Assembly (NCBI GenBank): GCA_963210315.1
Contig: OY723321.1
Location: forward strand, 1,104,771 to 1,168,770
Direction of reading: 5' to 3'
Source: Rhynchopus euleeides
Lineage: Eukaryota; Euglenozoa; Diplonemea; Diplonemida; Diplonemidae
Length of the DNA: 64,000 nucleotides
The notes below the pieces were generated by a model. It was not told the origin of the DNA and ran no database searches. It saw only the letters and a list, made by a program, of their open reading frames with translations. A program made the position numbers and the translations under genes. Positions 22,238 through 32,290 of the stretch are shown here, in pieces (position 1 is the first letter of the stretch; each line of letters begins with the position of its first letter).

Positions 22238-22793
22238 GGCGATGGAGGGGGGGTTGGTGGGTTGGTTGGGGCATTGGCGCTTTGAACTGCCCGCGCTGCC
22301 CCCTCCACCCCTCCCACGAGGACAGGAATTTCAGCAAAGGAAAGGGCGTCGGGGAACTAAATAGTGCGGTGTGGGGCGGGGGAGGGCGTGGGGGGCATCT
22401 GGTGATCCTACTCTGGACCCGAACAGAATCCGGGTGGCGGAGGGGGGGGGGAGAGAGGGTGCCGGACTGCGCGTATGCGTTAGTTAATGGCGACACCTCT
22501 AGGGTGTGGTGTTCCCATCGCGGGGATGCTCACAGGTTTAAGTGTCCGAGAATGTGTGATGGGCCACTTGGTCCATCACCTTCGCTTTGTCCACCGTGCA
22601 GCATATTTTTTTTGCCTTGCGTTGGATACGTTCTTTCTGCCGCCCGGTCTATTCTGTGTTTCCACCTGAGGTTGCCTCAGGGCGAGATTGAGAAGTCCCG
22701 TTCCATATTTCCCCTCGTGCCTCCTGAACCCATAGCCTTTGCAAAAAACAATCTGCATCGGAGCTTGCAAACCACCAGAATAGTACTCATCCG

Positions 22794-23012
22794 TTCCTAG
22801 CGACGGAGCGCAGCGAACTCGCGAAGGAAGGAAGGAACGAAGGAAGGCCACCGCACTCCTTGCGCTTCAGGATTAACACTCAACGACACGTCACAAGGCT
22901 TTCACACAGCCTTGCGACACAAATGTGCTCGACAAATAAATTGTTGCTTCATGAGAGCTGTGTGTCAACAGTTGCTGGACAGGGTGTTTTCTCCATAAAG
23001 CATAAGGAGCGC
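22794..23012 (+). repeat. diverged MITE copy
   Basis: Starts with a hairpin-forming block (GCGAACTCGCGAAGGAAGG), then GATTAACACTCAACG and ends GTTGCTGGACAGGGTGTTTT...CATAAAGCATAAGGAG. It aligns along its length with the element at 42776-42977 but is more diverged. Confidence 0.6.
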
Positions 23013-23428
23013 GTTTTGTCGTCACCCCATGCATGCATGGGCCAGAAATAACGCATTCGAAGCAGTATACGCTGATATAGCGTGCCCGGTTCTCGCCGCA
23101 GCAGTCTCTCACAGACCTGTCTGTGCCGATGCCGGGCCCGCTACCCCAACATATTGCCAAACAATACGCTGAATAGCCGCGTCGGAACTCACCACTACAC
23201 TAGGCAGGGAGATCTGTGCCAGTCAGTCATGGCAGGCGCCGGCCCTCCATTTTGTCTTCATATCACAATGCACGGCATGCATGCCGGCGAACTGTGACAC
23301 GGGGAGAGGGTGCTGGGTATAGGTATAGATGCACGACGCGGCCGTCCGGGACAGGACTACCACGTCGTGTGGGGGGTGGGGGGAGAGGGGCAGTGGTGTG
23401 GTTCACATGTTAATCACTTTTGGAAGGG

Positions 23429-23689
23429 GTGTCAGTGTTTGACTTTTTCGCAACTTCATTTCTTCCTTTTCTCCCTCTCCAACCCCACCCGTGACACCAC
23501 CAGGGTTTAGCTAGCCCTGGTCCGATTATCCCCGGTTCTTCGCTGAAGAGACGCGGCCGGGGGGAGGGGTACGAAGAGTACGCGTCGAAACCGGTGTCAC
23601 GTCGTGTTGGGGAATCCTTCGGGAGTGCGATACTGAAGGGGAGGTGCTACTGCCCGTGCAGGGCGACACCGCCTTAAAACTTTATAACC
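23429..23689 (-). repeat. structured repeat, copy 4 (short form)
   Basis: Inverted copy of the repeat at 6269. It keeps the first about 260 bp, including every strong stem, and stops at the point where copies 1-3 read ACACTGACAC. The shared end marks the boundary of the conserved core. Confidence 0.65.
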
Positions 23690-24424
23690 ACACACACACA
23701 CACACACACACACAAAAACACACAACACACACATTCCGCTTGAGATCCCCCCCCTCCATCCCCCCTCACCCGGAGGGGTGGGGGGTGTGGTTGGGGGAGG
23801 GGGGTGGGGGGGGGGGGGATGGGGGGGAGAAGTTGAAATCCGACCTAGGCACCAATAACTGAGCAGACATGGATCGCTTGTTCGGCCTGCCGACGTGCGT
23901 GGCGATGGGCTCCAGAGGTCCGTCCTCCCCCCCCGCCCCCTCTCCCCCCGCCCCCCTCATGCGGACGTTTGACTGGCAGTTGGTGGGTTGCAGGGGAGGG
24001 TATTTTTGCAGTGCCTTAGGTGACCACCCCACACATCCCACCCGCTTTGCACGACAGGACGCACGTACACCCCCTTCCCCCCTCACACACACACACACCC
24101 CACCCACCCCCTCGGTGGATGCGGTTCAGCAATACAAGTCCTCCCATCCCCTCTCCCCACCTCCCCCTACCCTCCCTTCCGTGTGGTGGGTGAACCAACG
24201 CATCGCATAGTATTTCACCAGACTCAAATCTAATCGTCCTCGTTATCCCCGCCCTCACACCCCCCCCCCCCCCCCCCAGACACACACGTCAAAAATCTTT
24301 TTGAAAAATCACCTGGTGGGCCCGCCTGGTCGGGTTGGGGAGTGATACCCTGCTGCACGGTGGTCTTATGCAGAAAATGCATATCATTTTGCTTATCAAA
24401 ATTTTGCATATCAAAATTTTCCGA

Positions 24425-24815
24425 TTTACATATGGGTGGATTTTTTTTGCCCCCCCCCCCCCTAATTTTCACGAGATTTTTTTCCAGGGCTGGGCATGAG
24501 TTCCAGCTGACCTTCGGTACCAAAACCCAAAAAAATCACCTCCTGGGCACGACCTGGTCATCAGGACACCTTCCACACCCAGTAGGACCTGTTTTTCACC
24601 ATTTTTCGACAGATTTTGGCCAAAAGTGGCCCGTAGGGCCACACAGTGCATTTTCCTGGTTTTCACCAGTTTTGCCCATTTTCTGCTCATTTTCTGGGCC
24701 CGAAACCGATTCCAGTGGGTCCACAGGACTCCTGTGGACCGATTTCTCCTACTCGGGGTCAAGAATGTAGTCACGGAAGGCGAGAAAACTGCAAAATTTG
24801 CCTTTTTCACCTGTT
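24425..24815 (+). repeat. left inverted arm within the 8-kb element
   Basis: About 390 bp that reads back inverted at 28655-29045 with about 85-90% identity by eye, from TACATATGGGTGGA (outer) to GGCGAGAAAACTGCAAAATT (inner). The arms bracket the nested 3040-bp element and may be a separate foldback unit. Confidence 0.75.
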
Positions 24816-25435
24816 TCTGCAGGGAACTCGGGGAACTGCAGGGCCGGGTCACAAGCATAAAACTCCAGAAACAGGTGAAAGACCGGGATCGGCTCTAGCA
24901 GTTTCCCAGTGGCAATCTGCCTCCCTGCTGCACAGCCAATTTCCAGAGAGTGACCATCATCATTTCCCAGACGACACCCTGTCTCAGAGCCCACGTGTTT
25001 GTCTGGCGGTTGAACGCAAAGAACTCCGGCACTTCGGGGTACCTGAGACTCGTCATCCCATCGAAGGTGAACCGCCCGTGCTGACCCGGCTTACACATCC
25101 CTTTTGGTGATTGTTTCATTCACGGTGGACTCCAGCGGCCCTAGCGGGAGTCTGGGAGCGGGAGTCTGAGCGGGTGTCAAAGACTCCCGCTAGCGGGAGT
25201 CTATACTCCCGCTAGGGGGAGTCTGACTCCCCCTAGCGGGAGTCTTTTCACCTATTTTCATCCATTTTTCCCATGATATAGTTACAGTCTACTGGCGTGG
25301 GGGGTAAAATCATGGTGGAAGAGGGATGGGGAGGGGCTTGTTTTGCTTCTGTCAGTTTCCCCGGACTCTGGACTACCTACCTATCCTCCTGGTAGCGGCT
25401 ACACCTGCGGAGGTGAGCGGTTAGAATTTGAGGTG

Positions 25436-26302
25436 TCAAAGTGCGGCCATCGCCTGTCGTAGTTGTGTTACACCTTGGGCAAGACAAGCCATCCTGCAGG
25501 CCTCATCTTCTTCGTCAGAACTGTCATCCCCCTCCTGCTGTGCGCGTTGGTCAAGCGTGCTCAAAGTCGCCTCGGATGACACGAATGATGTGAAAGTCGC
25601 CCCCAGCGGGATTGGCATTTTGCACAAGCAGAGCGATAATTTGCGGTGTCCTTCGGGGAACCGGAACAGGAAGTAGGGCGCGCTGATGGGTTCAACGAAG
25701 TCCTGTGTGTTGCAGTGCACAAACCCCTTCTGCAGCTGTGTCAACTGTGTGCAAAGAACATACACAGCCAATCTATGAGCGTGTCGGGTGTGCAGACACG
25801 GACACAGGATGACTTCTCTATACCCGAGGATCCCGTCCTGCGACAGGTGCGCAACCTTCCAAGGCATGCCCGATGCGCGCCGCTTCTCTTCTGCCATCGC
25901 AAGATCTCTCTCGTAAGTTGCGGAGCTGGCGATTGTAACGGCATCTTTCTTGCGATGTCCGTTCTCTGCTTCTTCAAATTCGTCGTTGTTCTGCAGAGGC
26001 ACTGCATCTTCTGGAGCCCACCAATGATGGAGACTGTGTACGTAGGCATTGCGCGTTGATCCCTTTTCGGCATGCTCCATCAACCAGTGAAATATATGCC
26101 CTGAGATCCGAGCACGCAAGAAGGGAATCCGGGCTGACTCATCCTTGCATCCCCAGAAGCGCCAGGGGATGTCTGCATACCGGAAATGCATGAGGTCTGC
26201 AAGGGAGACAAAGAGGTAGCGGAACAAGCCCTTGTAGGTGTGTCCTGTGACAGGCAAGCACGACCTTCCGGAACTGAGCACCTGTCCCATGCTGCGACAC
26301 AT
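25436..26302 (-). CDS. transposon-borne ORF, 288 aa, function unknown
   Basis: Reads from 26302 down to 25436. The protein starts MCRSMGQ and has an aromatic, globular middle (FRYLFVSLADLMHFRYADIP, WRFWGCKDE, HIFHWLMEHAEKG, HHWWAPEDAV), then an acidic patch DDSSDEEDEA about 25 residues from the end. It may be the 3' part of a larger gene: the same strand continues upstream past the hAT insertion at 26357-27017, but a stop or frameshift lies between. I do not recognise a transposase DDE/DDD pattern. It is identical in the second copy (61249-62115). An intron near the junction could restore the frame, but this cannot be settled by eye. Confidence 0.5.
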   Translation of the reverse strand: MCRSMGQVLSSGRSCLPVTGHTYKGLFRYLFVSLADLMHFRYADIPWRFWGCKDESARIPFLRARISGHIFHWLMEHAEKGSTRNAYVHSLHHWWAPEDAVPLQNNDEFEEAENGHRKKDAVTIASSATYERDLAMAEEKRRASGMPWKVAHLSQDGILGYREVILCPCLHTRHAHRLAVYVLCTQLTQLQKGFVHCNTQDFVEPISAPYFLFRFPEGHRKLSLCLCKMPIPLGATFTSFVSSEATLSTLDQRAQQEGDDSSDEEDEACRMACLAQGVTQLRQAMAAL

Positions 26303-26356
26303 TCAGTGCAAGGTTTGTACAGGTCTTGTCGAATATTTTTTTGTTGTCTCATCCAG

Positions 26357-27017
26357 CAGGGGTGGAGCTTGAAATATGGGGTTGCGGGCTGGATCGGGTC
26401 AGATCGGGTCAGCCAATTTTTTCTTATGGGTTCCCCCCCGGTTCGTCTCAGAGATCAGTGCTCGGGCCCAGCCTCCCGCGAGGTACCGGAACCGATATGC
26501 AGCCCCGGACGCGCAAGGACTTGGTTACAAGACAAACACATGCCGTAGGGGGGGTCTGGGAGGCGGAGCTCCCAGCCGCCGGAGGCCACGGTAGTGAACA
26601 TCTGTGACTTGCGGGCGTACGGATTCTGTGTGAGTTGGCTGCGTCCTCCTGAGGATACTGAGATTCCCTGATGTAAAGGGCTTGGGTACAAGACAGGCAC
26701 ATGCCACAGGGGGGTCTGGGGGGCGGAGCCCCCCAGCCACCGGAGGCCACGGTAGTAAACGTCTGTTGCACGGTACGGGTTGGGCAGCTTCATTTGTCCT
26801 CTATTGTGACTGTTTGAGGCCTGTGCTCATGTCGCTGGGGTCACTTTGCTCACGAAACGCCTCCTGGTCACCTTGAGGCCCCAAGGCGAGGAGCCAACTT
26901 TTCCGGTTTCCCGAAAATCTATATTTTTTTTTCTTTTTACCCCTGACCTGATTTTTTGTGAGGGCCTGCAGAAAATCAGGTCAGCTGACCCGAAAAAACC
27001 CCCAAGCTCCACCCCTG
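26357..27017 (+). mobile_element. hAT-type element, family 2 (661 bp)
   Basis: Terminal inverted repeats CAGGGGTGGAGCTTG with a perfect 8-bp duplication TCATCCAG (26349-26356, 27018-27025). No coding content. Two GC hairpin repeats lie in its centre. A truncated right end of the same family is at 45343-45420 and an identical copy is at 62170-62830. Confidence 0.92.
26547..26766 (+). repeat. GC hairpin repeat, paired copies
   Basis: Two units at 26547-26605 and 26708-26766, about 160 bp apart, joined by a linker with GATTCTGTGTGAGTTGGCTG. The same dimer, with the same linker motif, occurs at 59345-59572. The hairpin of the first unit (CTGGGAG/CTCCCAG) differs from the second (CTGGGGG/CCCCCAG) by a matched pair of changes. 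Confidence 0.8.
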
Positions 27018-27241
27018 TCATCCAGTACCCTGATCAGCCGCATGGCGAGCCCCTTGCAGTCATGGAGTGCTGGGGTGACGTAGCGGGCATTGGGAAGCAC
27101 ACCTGCCAAGAGGGAGGGGTAGCCAGCCTCTTTCATCTCAGAGAGAGTCAGGTGCGGGTATCGATGCACCTGTTGATACCAGCGTTCTTCTGGGATGTCG
27201 CACAGTGAGCATCGGTGCCCTCGCCCCCCGCATCGCCTCAT
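27018..27241 (-). pseudogene. upstream ORF fragment cut by the hAT insertion
   Basis: Minus-strand frame starting at 27241 with MRRCGGRGHRCSLCDIPEER, a possible zinc-binding Cys/His start (C4, H9, C11, C14). It continues HRYPHLTLSEMKEAGYPSLL and MRLIRVLDD, where the hAT begins. After removing the hAT and one 8-bp duplication, the frame runs about 12 more codons to a stop shortly before the 288-aa ORF. It is either a separate small protein or a 5' part of that ORF separated by a frameshift or intron. Family not recognised. Confidence 0.4.
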
Positions 27242-27261
27242 TGTTGCCCACTGCTGATCTA

Positions 27262-27357
27262 TACTCCCGCTAGCGGGAGTTGGACTCCCCCTAGTTGAGA
27301 CTCCCGAAAAGGGTTAAACCCGGTAGTGGTACCCTACCCCCGCTGGAGTCCACCGTG
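27262..27357 (+). repeat. internal terminus copy within the 3040-bp element
   Basis: ACTCCCGCTAGCGGGAGT, then GACTCCCGAAAAGGGTTAAA and CTGGAGTCCACCGTG: almost the same as the real right end at 28065-28160. It is not flanked by a duplication matching 25119. The element is probably a composite built from an older one. Confidence 0.7.
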
Positions 27358-27506
27358 CAAGGCCGGATCAGCCCACGGGTGGGTTTGAGGAAGAAATCTG
27401 GGGGGGCAAATTTTGCTGCGACTTCCGGTTTCACCCGGCCGAACTCCAGCATCTATCCAGACCCACGGTGCCAAGCCGTTCGCCCGTGTCGCGATCATTC
27501 GCGGCT

Positions 27507-27887
27507 TCAGGCTGCCCCCGACGACACGTTTGTATCCTGCACCTTGCCATACTTCGCCTCCACCTTGTATATGACGGAGAGCGCCCTCCTTCCGCATCGT
27601 TGCGACTTCCCTGACAGCGAACTTATCCATGTCAGGGAAGACATGGCGATGATTGCGTTGGCCACCTGGGTGCTGTGCTGGTGGAGCTCCTTGCTCAACA
27701 CCGTTGCTAGGAGCCTTCTAATGGATCCCAGTGTCAGCACACTGCCCCCTTTTTTAACAGGGAAGGCCGTGCAAAAATCATGCACAATGTTCGTCGCCTC
27801 CGCAGCCTCGGGACTCTCTGCGCTCTTCTTCTTCTTAATCGACTTTGCCGCCGGCTTCGCTGCCGGCTTCGTTGTCGTCTTCCCCAT
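27507..27887 (-). CDS. transposon-borne histone H2B-like protein, 126 aa
   Basis: Reads from 27887 down to 27507. The N-terminus is a Lys/Ala/Pro tail (MGKTTTKPAAKPAAK, SIKKKK) like an H2B or H1 tail. Residues about 45-80 include SVLTLGSIRRLLATVLSKEL then HQHSTQVANAI. This parallels the H2B segment from loop 2 through helix 3 into the C-terminal helix, with the E-L-x-x-H pattern in the same place. The first half of the histone fold is weak, and the last about 45 residues (SVIYKVEAKYGKV) are not H2B-like. It lies on the same strand as the 288-aa ORF. An identical copy is at 63320-63700. Alternatives: another histone-fold or basic DNA-binding protein. Relationship by eye only. Confidence 0.45.
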   Translation of the reverse strand: MGKTTTKPAAKPAAKSIKKKKSAESPEAAEATNIVHDFCTAFPVKKGGSVLTLGSIRRLLATVLSKELHQHSTQVANAIIAMSSLTWISSLSGKSQRCGRRALSVIYKVEAKYGKVQDTNVSSGAA

Positions 27888-27997
27888 TTTTGTGAATCAG
27901 GTCTGCGAGCTGGGATGGGTGGAAACGTCCGTTTTGTTTGGTGTGGCTGTACTTCAGTGACGAGTGCCACATTGCATAGGTATCATGGGAAAAATGA

Positions 27998-28160
27998 GTG
28001 AAAATAGGTGAAAAGACTCCCGCTAGGGGGAGTCAGACTCCCCCTAGCGGGAGTATAGACTCCCGCTAGCGGGAGTCTATACTCCCGCTAGCGGGAGTTG
28101 GACTCCCCCTAGTTGAGACTCCCGAAAAGGGTTACCCTACCCCCGCTGGAGTCCACCGTG
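27998..28160 (+). repeat. palindromic subterminal array and right end
   Basis: Four to five head-to-head palindromes of the type ACTCCCGCTAGCGGGAGT, with GGGGGAGT variants, then CTGGAGTCCACCGTG. The left end (25121-25250) has the mirror arrangement. These are likely transposase-binding sites (inference from CACTA elements). Confidence 0.7.
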
Positions 28161-28654
28161 TTGTATTCTTCTCAGCACCGGGGGGGAAATACAAAACAGC
28201 CTCATGTGCAGCGTTATCGAAGAAGACCCGCTCTTGCCCCTCGAGGTGGATGTTGAGCCTTGTGACGGAGGGCCACACAACGGACATTGTGTGCAGAAGG
28301 TGAGGGCGAATTCAAATGGAGCGAGGGGGTGAAGGGAGTTTTTAAGCACACTCGTGTGAGCGGAAAGCGCCCCACCACAGCTGCAACCAAACGTACTCTA
28401 TACACTAACCCCACCCTTCATCAGGCTCAGGGTGTGATCAGTTCAGGGTTTTGTGTGTAGAAGCGTCAACGCAACAAACAAAAAGAAATTCATCAGAGCG
28501 GTTGTAGCTGTGAAGTGATAGGGCGCTTTGCGGAGCCTGTGGGATTATCCAGGGACCCACAGAACTGATCCGGTCGGGGTGGGTCCTTCTTCCCTTTCTT
28601 CCTCCCCCCTGTTCTAGTACTTGCAATACTGGGGCCTTCGCTGCAGGAGGGGTG

Positions 28655-29045
28655 AAACAGGTGAGTTTTTGCAGTTTTCTCGCCTTCCGAGATGCATTCT
28701 TGACCCCGAGGAGGAGAAATCGGTCCACAGGAGTCCTGTGGACCCACCGGAACCGGTTTCGGGCCCATAAAATGAGCAGAAGATGGGCAAAACTGGTGAA
28801 AACCAGGAAAAGACACCTTCTTCCAGGGTTGGCCCCTGCGGGCCATTTCAGGCCAATATCTGTCGAAAAAATGATGAAAAAAGTGCCCTGCTGGGTGTGG
28901 AAGGTGTCCTGATGACAAGGTAGGGCCCACGACAATTTTTTTTGGGTTTTGGTACCGAAGGTCAGCTGGAACTCGTGCCCAGCCCCGGAAAAATTTCTCG
29001 TGAAAATTAGGGGGGGGGGGGGCAAAAAAAATTTACCCATATGTA
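28655..29045 (-). repeat. right inverted arm within the 8-kb element
   Basis: Partner of 24425-24815. The outer edge is ACCCATATGTA next to the twin hairpins at 29050. Confidence 0.75.
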
Positions 29046-29049
29046 CCCC

Positions 29050-29180
29050 CGAGGCAAAAATGAGCGAACGGGCAGCATGCCGTTCCTCTTTTTTGCCTCG
29101 TGAGAGGTTCCCCCCCCACCAGGCAAGGTGAAAAATGAAGAAACGGGCAGCATGCCGTTCTACATTTTCCCTTGCAAGGC
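29050..29180 (+). repeat. twin hairpins with shared apex
   Basis: Two successive imperfect inverted repeats. The first has CGAGGCAAAAA paired with TTTTTGCCTCG; the second has CAAGG...AAAATG paired with CATTTT...CCTTG. Their lower stems differ in sequence, yet both carry the apex ACGGGCAGCATGCCGT. Confidence 0.7.
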
Positions 29181-29315
29181 AGGGAGGGCGCCCCCCATGC
29201 CAGACAGCAGCCACCCCTGGAGGGGCAACAACTGACGGGCATGGGGGAACGAGGTGGGTCTGGACCCGACACCGCCACCACACGCGCAGTGCACCTTTCG
29301 GATACACTGTCGTGA

Positions 29316-30083
29316 GTGGGGTGTGGGCAGTTCCCCTATCCTGTGAGCTCCTTTCGGACGAAGAGGTGCAGCGGTTATCTGCAACCTTCGTCCTGGACTT
29401 GCCTCGGGGGGAACGCCACGGTTTACCGCGGGTCCCGACGAGGGCACTCAGGCAGGATCTTCACGCCACCCCGCACCGAGGTCCCTTCTCACGCGGCGTG
29501 TCTCCCAGGTTCATGGCGGCGTCATCAGGTCAGGCTTTGTAGTCTCTACACCATCAGTAGTAAGGGAAATCCTAAAACCATACATGAAATCCACCTTTTG
29601 GGCCGCTGGTGTACGAGGCTTGTTCCTCCAATTGAATCATGTTTGCTGTGTCAGGCAATATCAATACAGCCGCTGAAAGAAGTCGAGGTGTTGTGGATCT
29701 GCTGCTCACAGGAAGGATTCAGGGTGGATCACAAGACTGACCACCCTCTTTCCTTTGTCAAGTACCCTGTAAAACATCAGAACACCAAGTATCTTTCAAC
29801 ACTACATGTTCAAGAGTGGAATCAGTGGAATCGGAAGGGGTCACCTACCACACGGACACAGTTCCCGCGACTAATAAATGCCGAGAGTTCCGGTGTCCGA
29901 CCACCTGGTATTACTTGGCTCCATCCACCCAGTCATTACGAGGGGGCGTCCCTTGAAGCCAGTTCCGCAGAACTCAGACCCCCCTTAAAACCAATGTCCT
30001 GTGTAGACAACTACTTAGCCTGCCTGATGACGACACCAATTCGCTGGGAGAGACGCCGCGGTCCAGGACCCCAATGGGGATGA
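29316..30083 (+). pseudogene. diverged coding-like region inside the 8-kb element
   Basis: An open frame of 255 codons. Coding-like peptides switch frame along the stretch (LSCELLSDEEVQRLSATFVL near 29340-29400; VVREILKPYMKSTFWAAGVR near 29560-29620; HQNTKYLSTLHVQEWNQWN near 29780-29840). This pattern suggests a decayed or intron-containing gene of the element. No family recognised and no DDE triad identified. Confidence 0.25.
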
Positions 30084-30792
30084 CGTGGCATTGTTTGACC
30101 GAATCGGTTGTGTAAGTGTGTAGCCCCCTCCGCCCTCTGTCCCTCCCCCCAGGGTGGTGTGTGGAGGCGAGAAGCGCAAACAGCAGCAATGCAGGCATAG
30201 CAAAAAGTGGATCCCTGCAGGTAGACCCTCGGGGTACATCCCTATCATCGGGTCACCTGAAATTTCCCAATTTGAAAATCTGCAACAATCAAGGCAACAC
30301 GCGATGGGACGGGGCACATGACCTTGCACAGGGGTGGGGGGGGCAGAAGGCAGGGGGTGGGGTTGCGGTTGGGGTAGGTATAGCGTTTGAATACTTGAGT
30401 TTTGTCTGAATTTCGCACAAGAGACGACCCGAACCTCAATTGGCCGATTTTCTCCCCACAACCCCGATTTGGAGGCAACCCTCATTTGCTTGATTTTTGG
30501 GGTCGCATGAGGGAACTCGGGGCGGAAACTCGAGATTTTCTCACGACTGTCTTCGAAAATGGACAGTTCCAGACCACCAGGACCCGATTTTCGTCCCAGA
30601 AAATTTTGGGTCAATATTTTGGGCGAGATTTGGCCAAGGCCAAAAATCAGCCATTTTCGGGACCGGTTTTAACGCGTTTTAGGGCCCAAAATAGGCTCAA
30701 AACTCAAAAATTCCTTCGAAATCGGCCTCAAACGTCCAAAATAGACCCACCCCGGAAAAAAAATTCGAAAAAGGTCCCCCTATAAATCGCCG

Positions 30793-30947
30793 GATTTTAC
30801 ATATGTAAATCGGAATTTACATATGTAAATCCAGATTTACATATGTAAATCTGGATTTACATATGTAAATCCTGACTTGCATATGTAAATTTGGGATTTA
30901 CATATGTAAATCTGGAAGTTGCATATGTAAATCCCAGGAGGGTGTCC
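30793..30947 (+). repeat. array of TTTACATATGTAAA palindromes
   Basis: Seven to eight near-perfect palindromes TTTACATATGTAAA or TTGCATATGTAAA at 17-22 bp spacing. They belong to the right half of the 8-kb element; single copies recur near its terminus (about 32307 and 32375). Confidence 0.85.
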
Positions 30948-31287
30948 GGTACTCCGGATTTTCCTGATTTTTCCCGATTTTCCGAAAGTTTTGCCACTGG
31001 TTGACACAAGGGCAAATTTCGAGCAAAATCCGAAAATCGGGAAAAATCGGGAAAAATCAGGAAATCCAGGGGGGGCCACCGGAGACCCTCCCCGAAAAAA
31101 TCCGATTTTTTTGGGTCGAAAAAAAATTTTTTTTTCCGACCCGAAAATCTGTATCTGCGGACTGCCACACTCTGAAAAACCGAAAAATTTCCGAAAAAAA
31201 TCGAAAATTTTGGCCTTTCCTGGCCTGTGTGGTCCCAAAGGGCCCAGGTTGCCCGGTTTTTCACCCAAAAACACCCCAAAAATTTTT

Positions 31288-31327
31288 CCGCCGCCCTTCG
31301 GGCGGCGGATTGGCCGCCTTCGGCGGC
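31288..31327 (+). repeat. two GC hairpins with TTCG loops
   Basis: CCGCCGCCC-TTCG-GGCGGCGG at 31288-31308, then GCCGCC-TTCG-GGCGGC at 31313-31327. Both have the C(UUCG)G tetraloop, exceptionally stable if transcribed. They lie in AT-rich element DNA. Confidence 0.8.
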
Positions 31328-31329
31328 GT

Positions 31330-32290
31330 CGTCGTTTCACTCTGTACTAAGGACGTCGGTAAAGCCGAGCCCTTTGTACAACCGTTTCACTCTGACTTCT
31401 GTCTGTCTGTCCTGTGTGCCAGCAGTGTGTCCCCGTTCCAGTGATTCCGCTCCATCCCATTGAGTGTCTCTCAGTTCTGCTCGTTCTGACAGTGGAGGTG
31501 GTCTCCTGCGACTGCGTCGGTTTCTTGGCTGCCCCGTGTCTGCAGTTCCACTTGTGTCATGGACTCGTTGTGGTTACTGGTGCTCTGCAATATTTTCGCT
31601 GCTGCTCGTTAGTTCCGTCCCGTTTCATTCCCAGCTGCTCAGGGAGAGCTGCCCTGTGTTTGCCGCAAAGGGCGCTGCTGATCCTTGTTCCTCATCGCGT
31701 TGTGACTCCCATTCAGCCTGGCGGGGCAGTCTTCAGCGTTCAAACTACCTGATAGTTCCCGAAGTTCGCGGATTCCGCCGCTCATCTTGCACCATATGGG
31801 CACCAAGCCGGCAACGATAGCCTGTGGCGTTGAGGCGCCATCGGCTGTCTCCCGGAGCATTTCCAACCTCACATCCGTGAGGCCACCCAGGTTTGTGGGT
31901 TCCATAAAGAACTCAGGCGGGTGCCGCTCTCGTACCCCCGCATGCCTCACCCGCCGCGAACGAGGGAGGCCGCCACGCATGAGGAGCTTCTCTTCGCCAC
32001 CTCCCGCTGCTCGTCAGTCAGGGAGCTACACCCCGTTTTTTCGGTTGAAGTTTTTTCAGATCAGAGTTGCACCCACCGTTTCTCTCCGTCCAGCCCGAGA
32101 ATGTCGAACCCTGAAAAATCGACAACACCCCACATCCTGCACCTGAGACGCGGCTTCCTTATCTGAGGGGCCGCGTCCAAATACACGGACTTTGCTAAAC
32201 TGGACCCAACTCCCCACACCCTTTTTTTTGCCATTTTTTCAAAAAATCCCCCAAAATTTTCCAATTTTTTCAAAAATTTCCTAAATTTAG
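31330..32290. other. right interior of the 8-kb element, no gene recognised
   Basis: Open frames on both strands without consistent coding bias. The last about 100 bp return to CATATG-type palindromes. Confidence 0.4.

Larger units (their letters stand above)
22238..24355. other. intergenic with two repeat copies
   Basis: Holds a diverged MITE copy at about 22794-23012, an inverted copy of the structured repeat at 23429-23689, a CA microsatellite and a very G-rich block at 23790-23830. No gene recognised. Confidence 0.5.
25121..28160 (+). mobile_element. 3040-bp CACGGTGG-type element, family ACTCCAGC, copy 1
   Basis: Terminal inverted repeats CACGGTGGACTCCAGCG, flanked by TT on both sides (25119-25120, 28161-28162). 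Subterminal DNA is an array of ACTCCCGCTAGCGGGAGT palindromes and variants. The copy at 60934-63973 has the same length and appears identical, so spread was recent. Inside are two minus-strand ORFs, a hAT insertion and an internal third copy of the terminus at 27262-27357. Such palindromic subterminal arrays are typical of CACTA/EnSpm elements; the 2-bp duplication and CACGG start differ from the canonical CACTA form. Confidence 0.88.
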
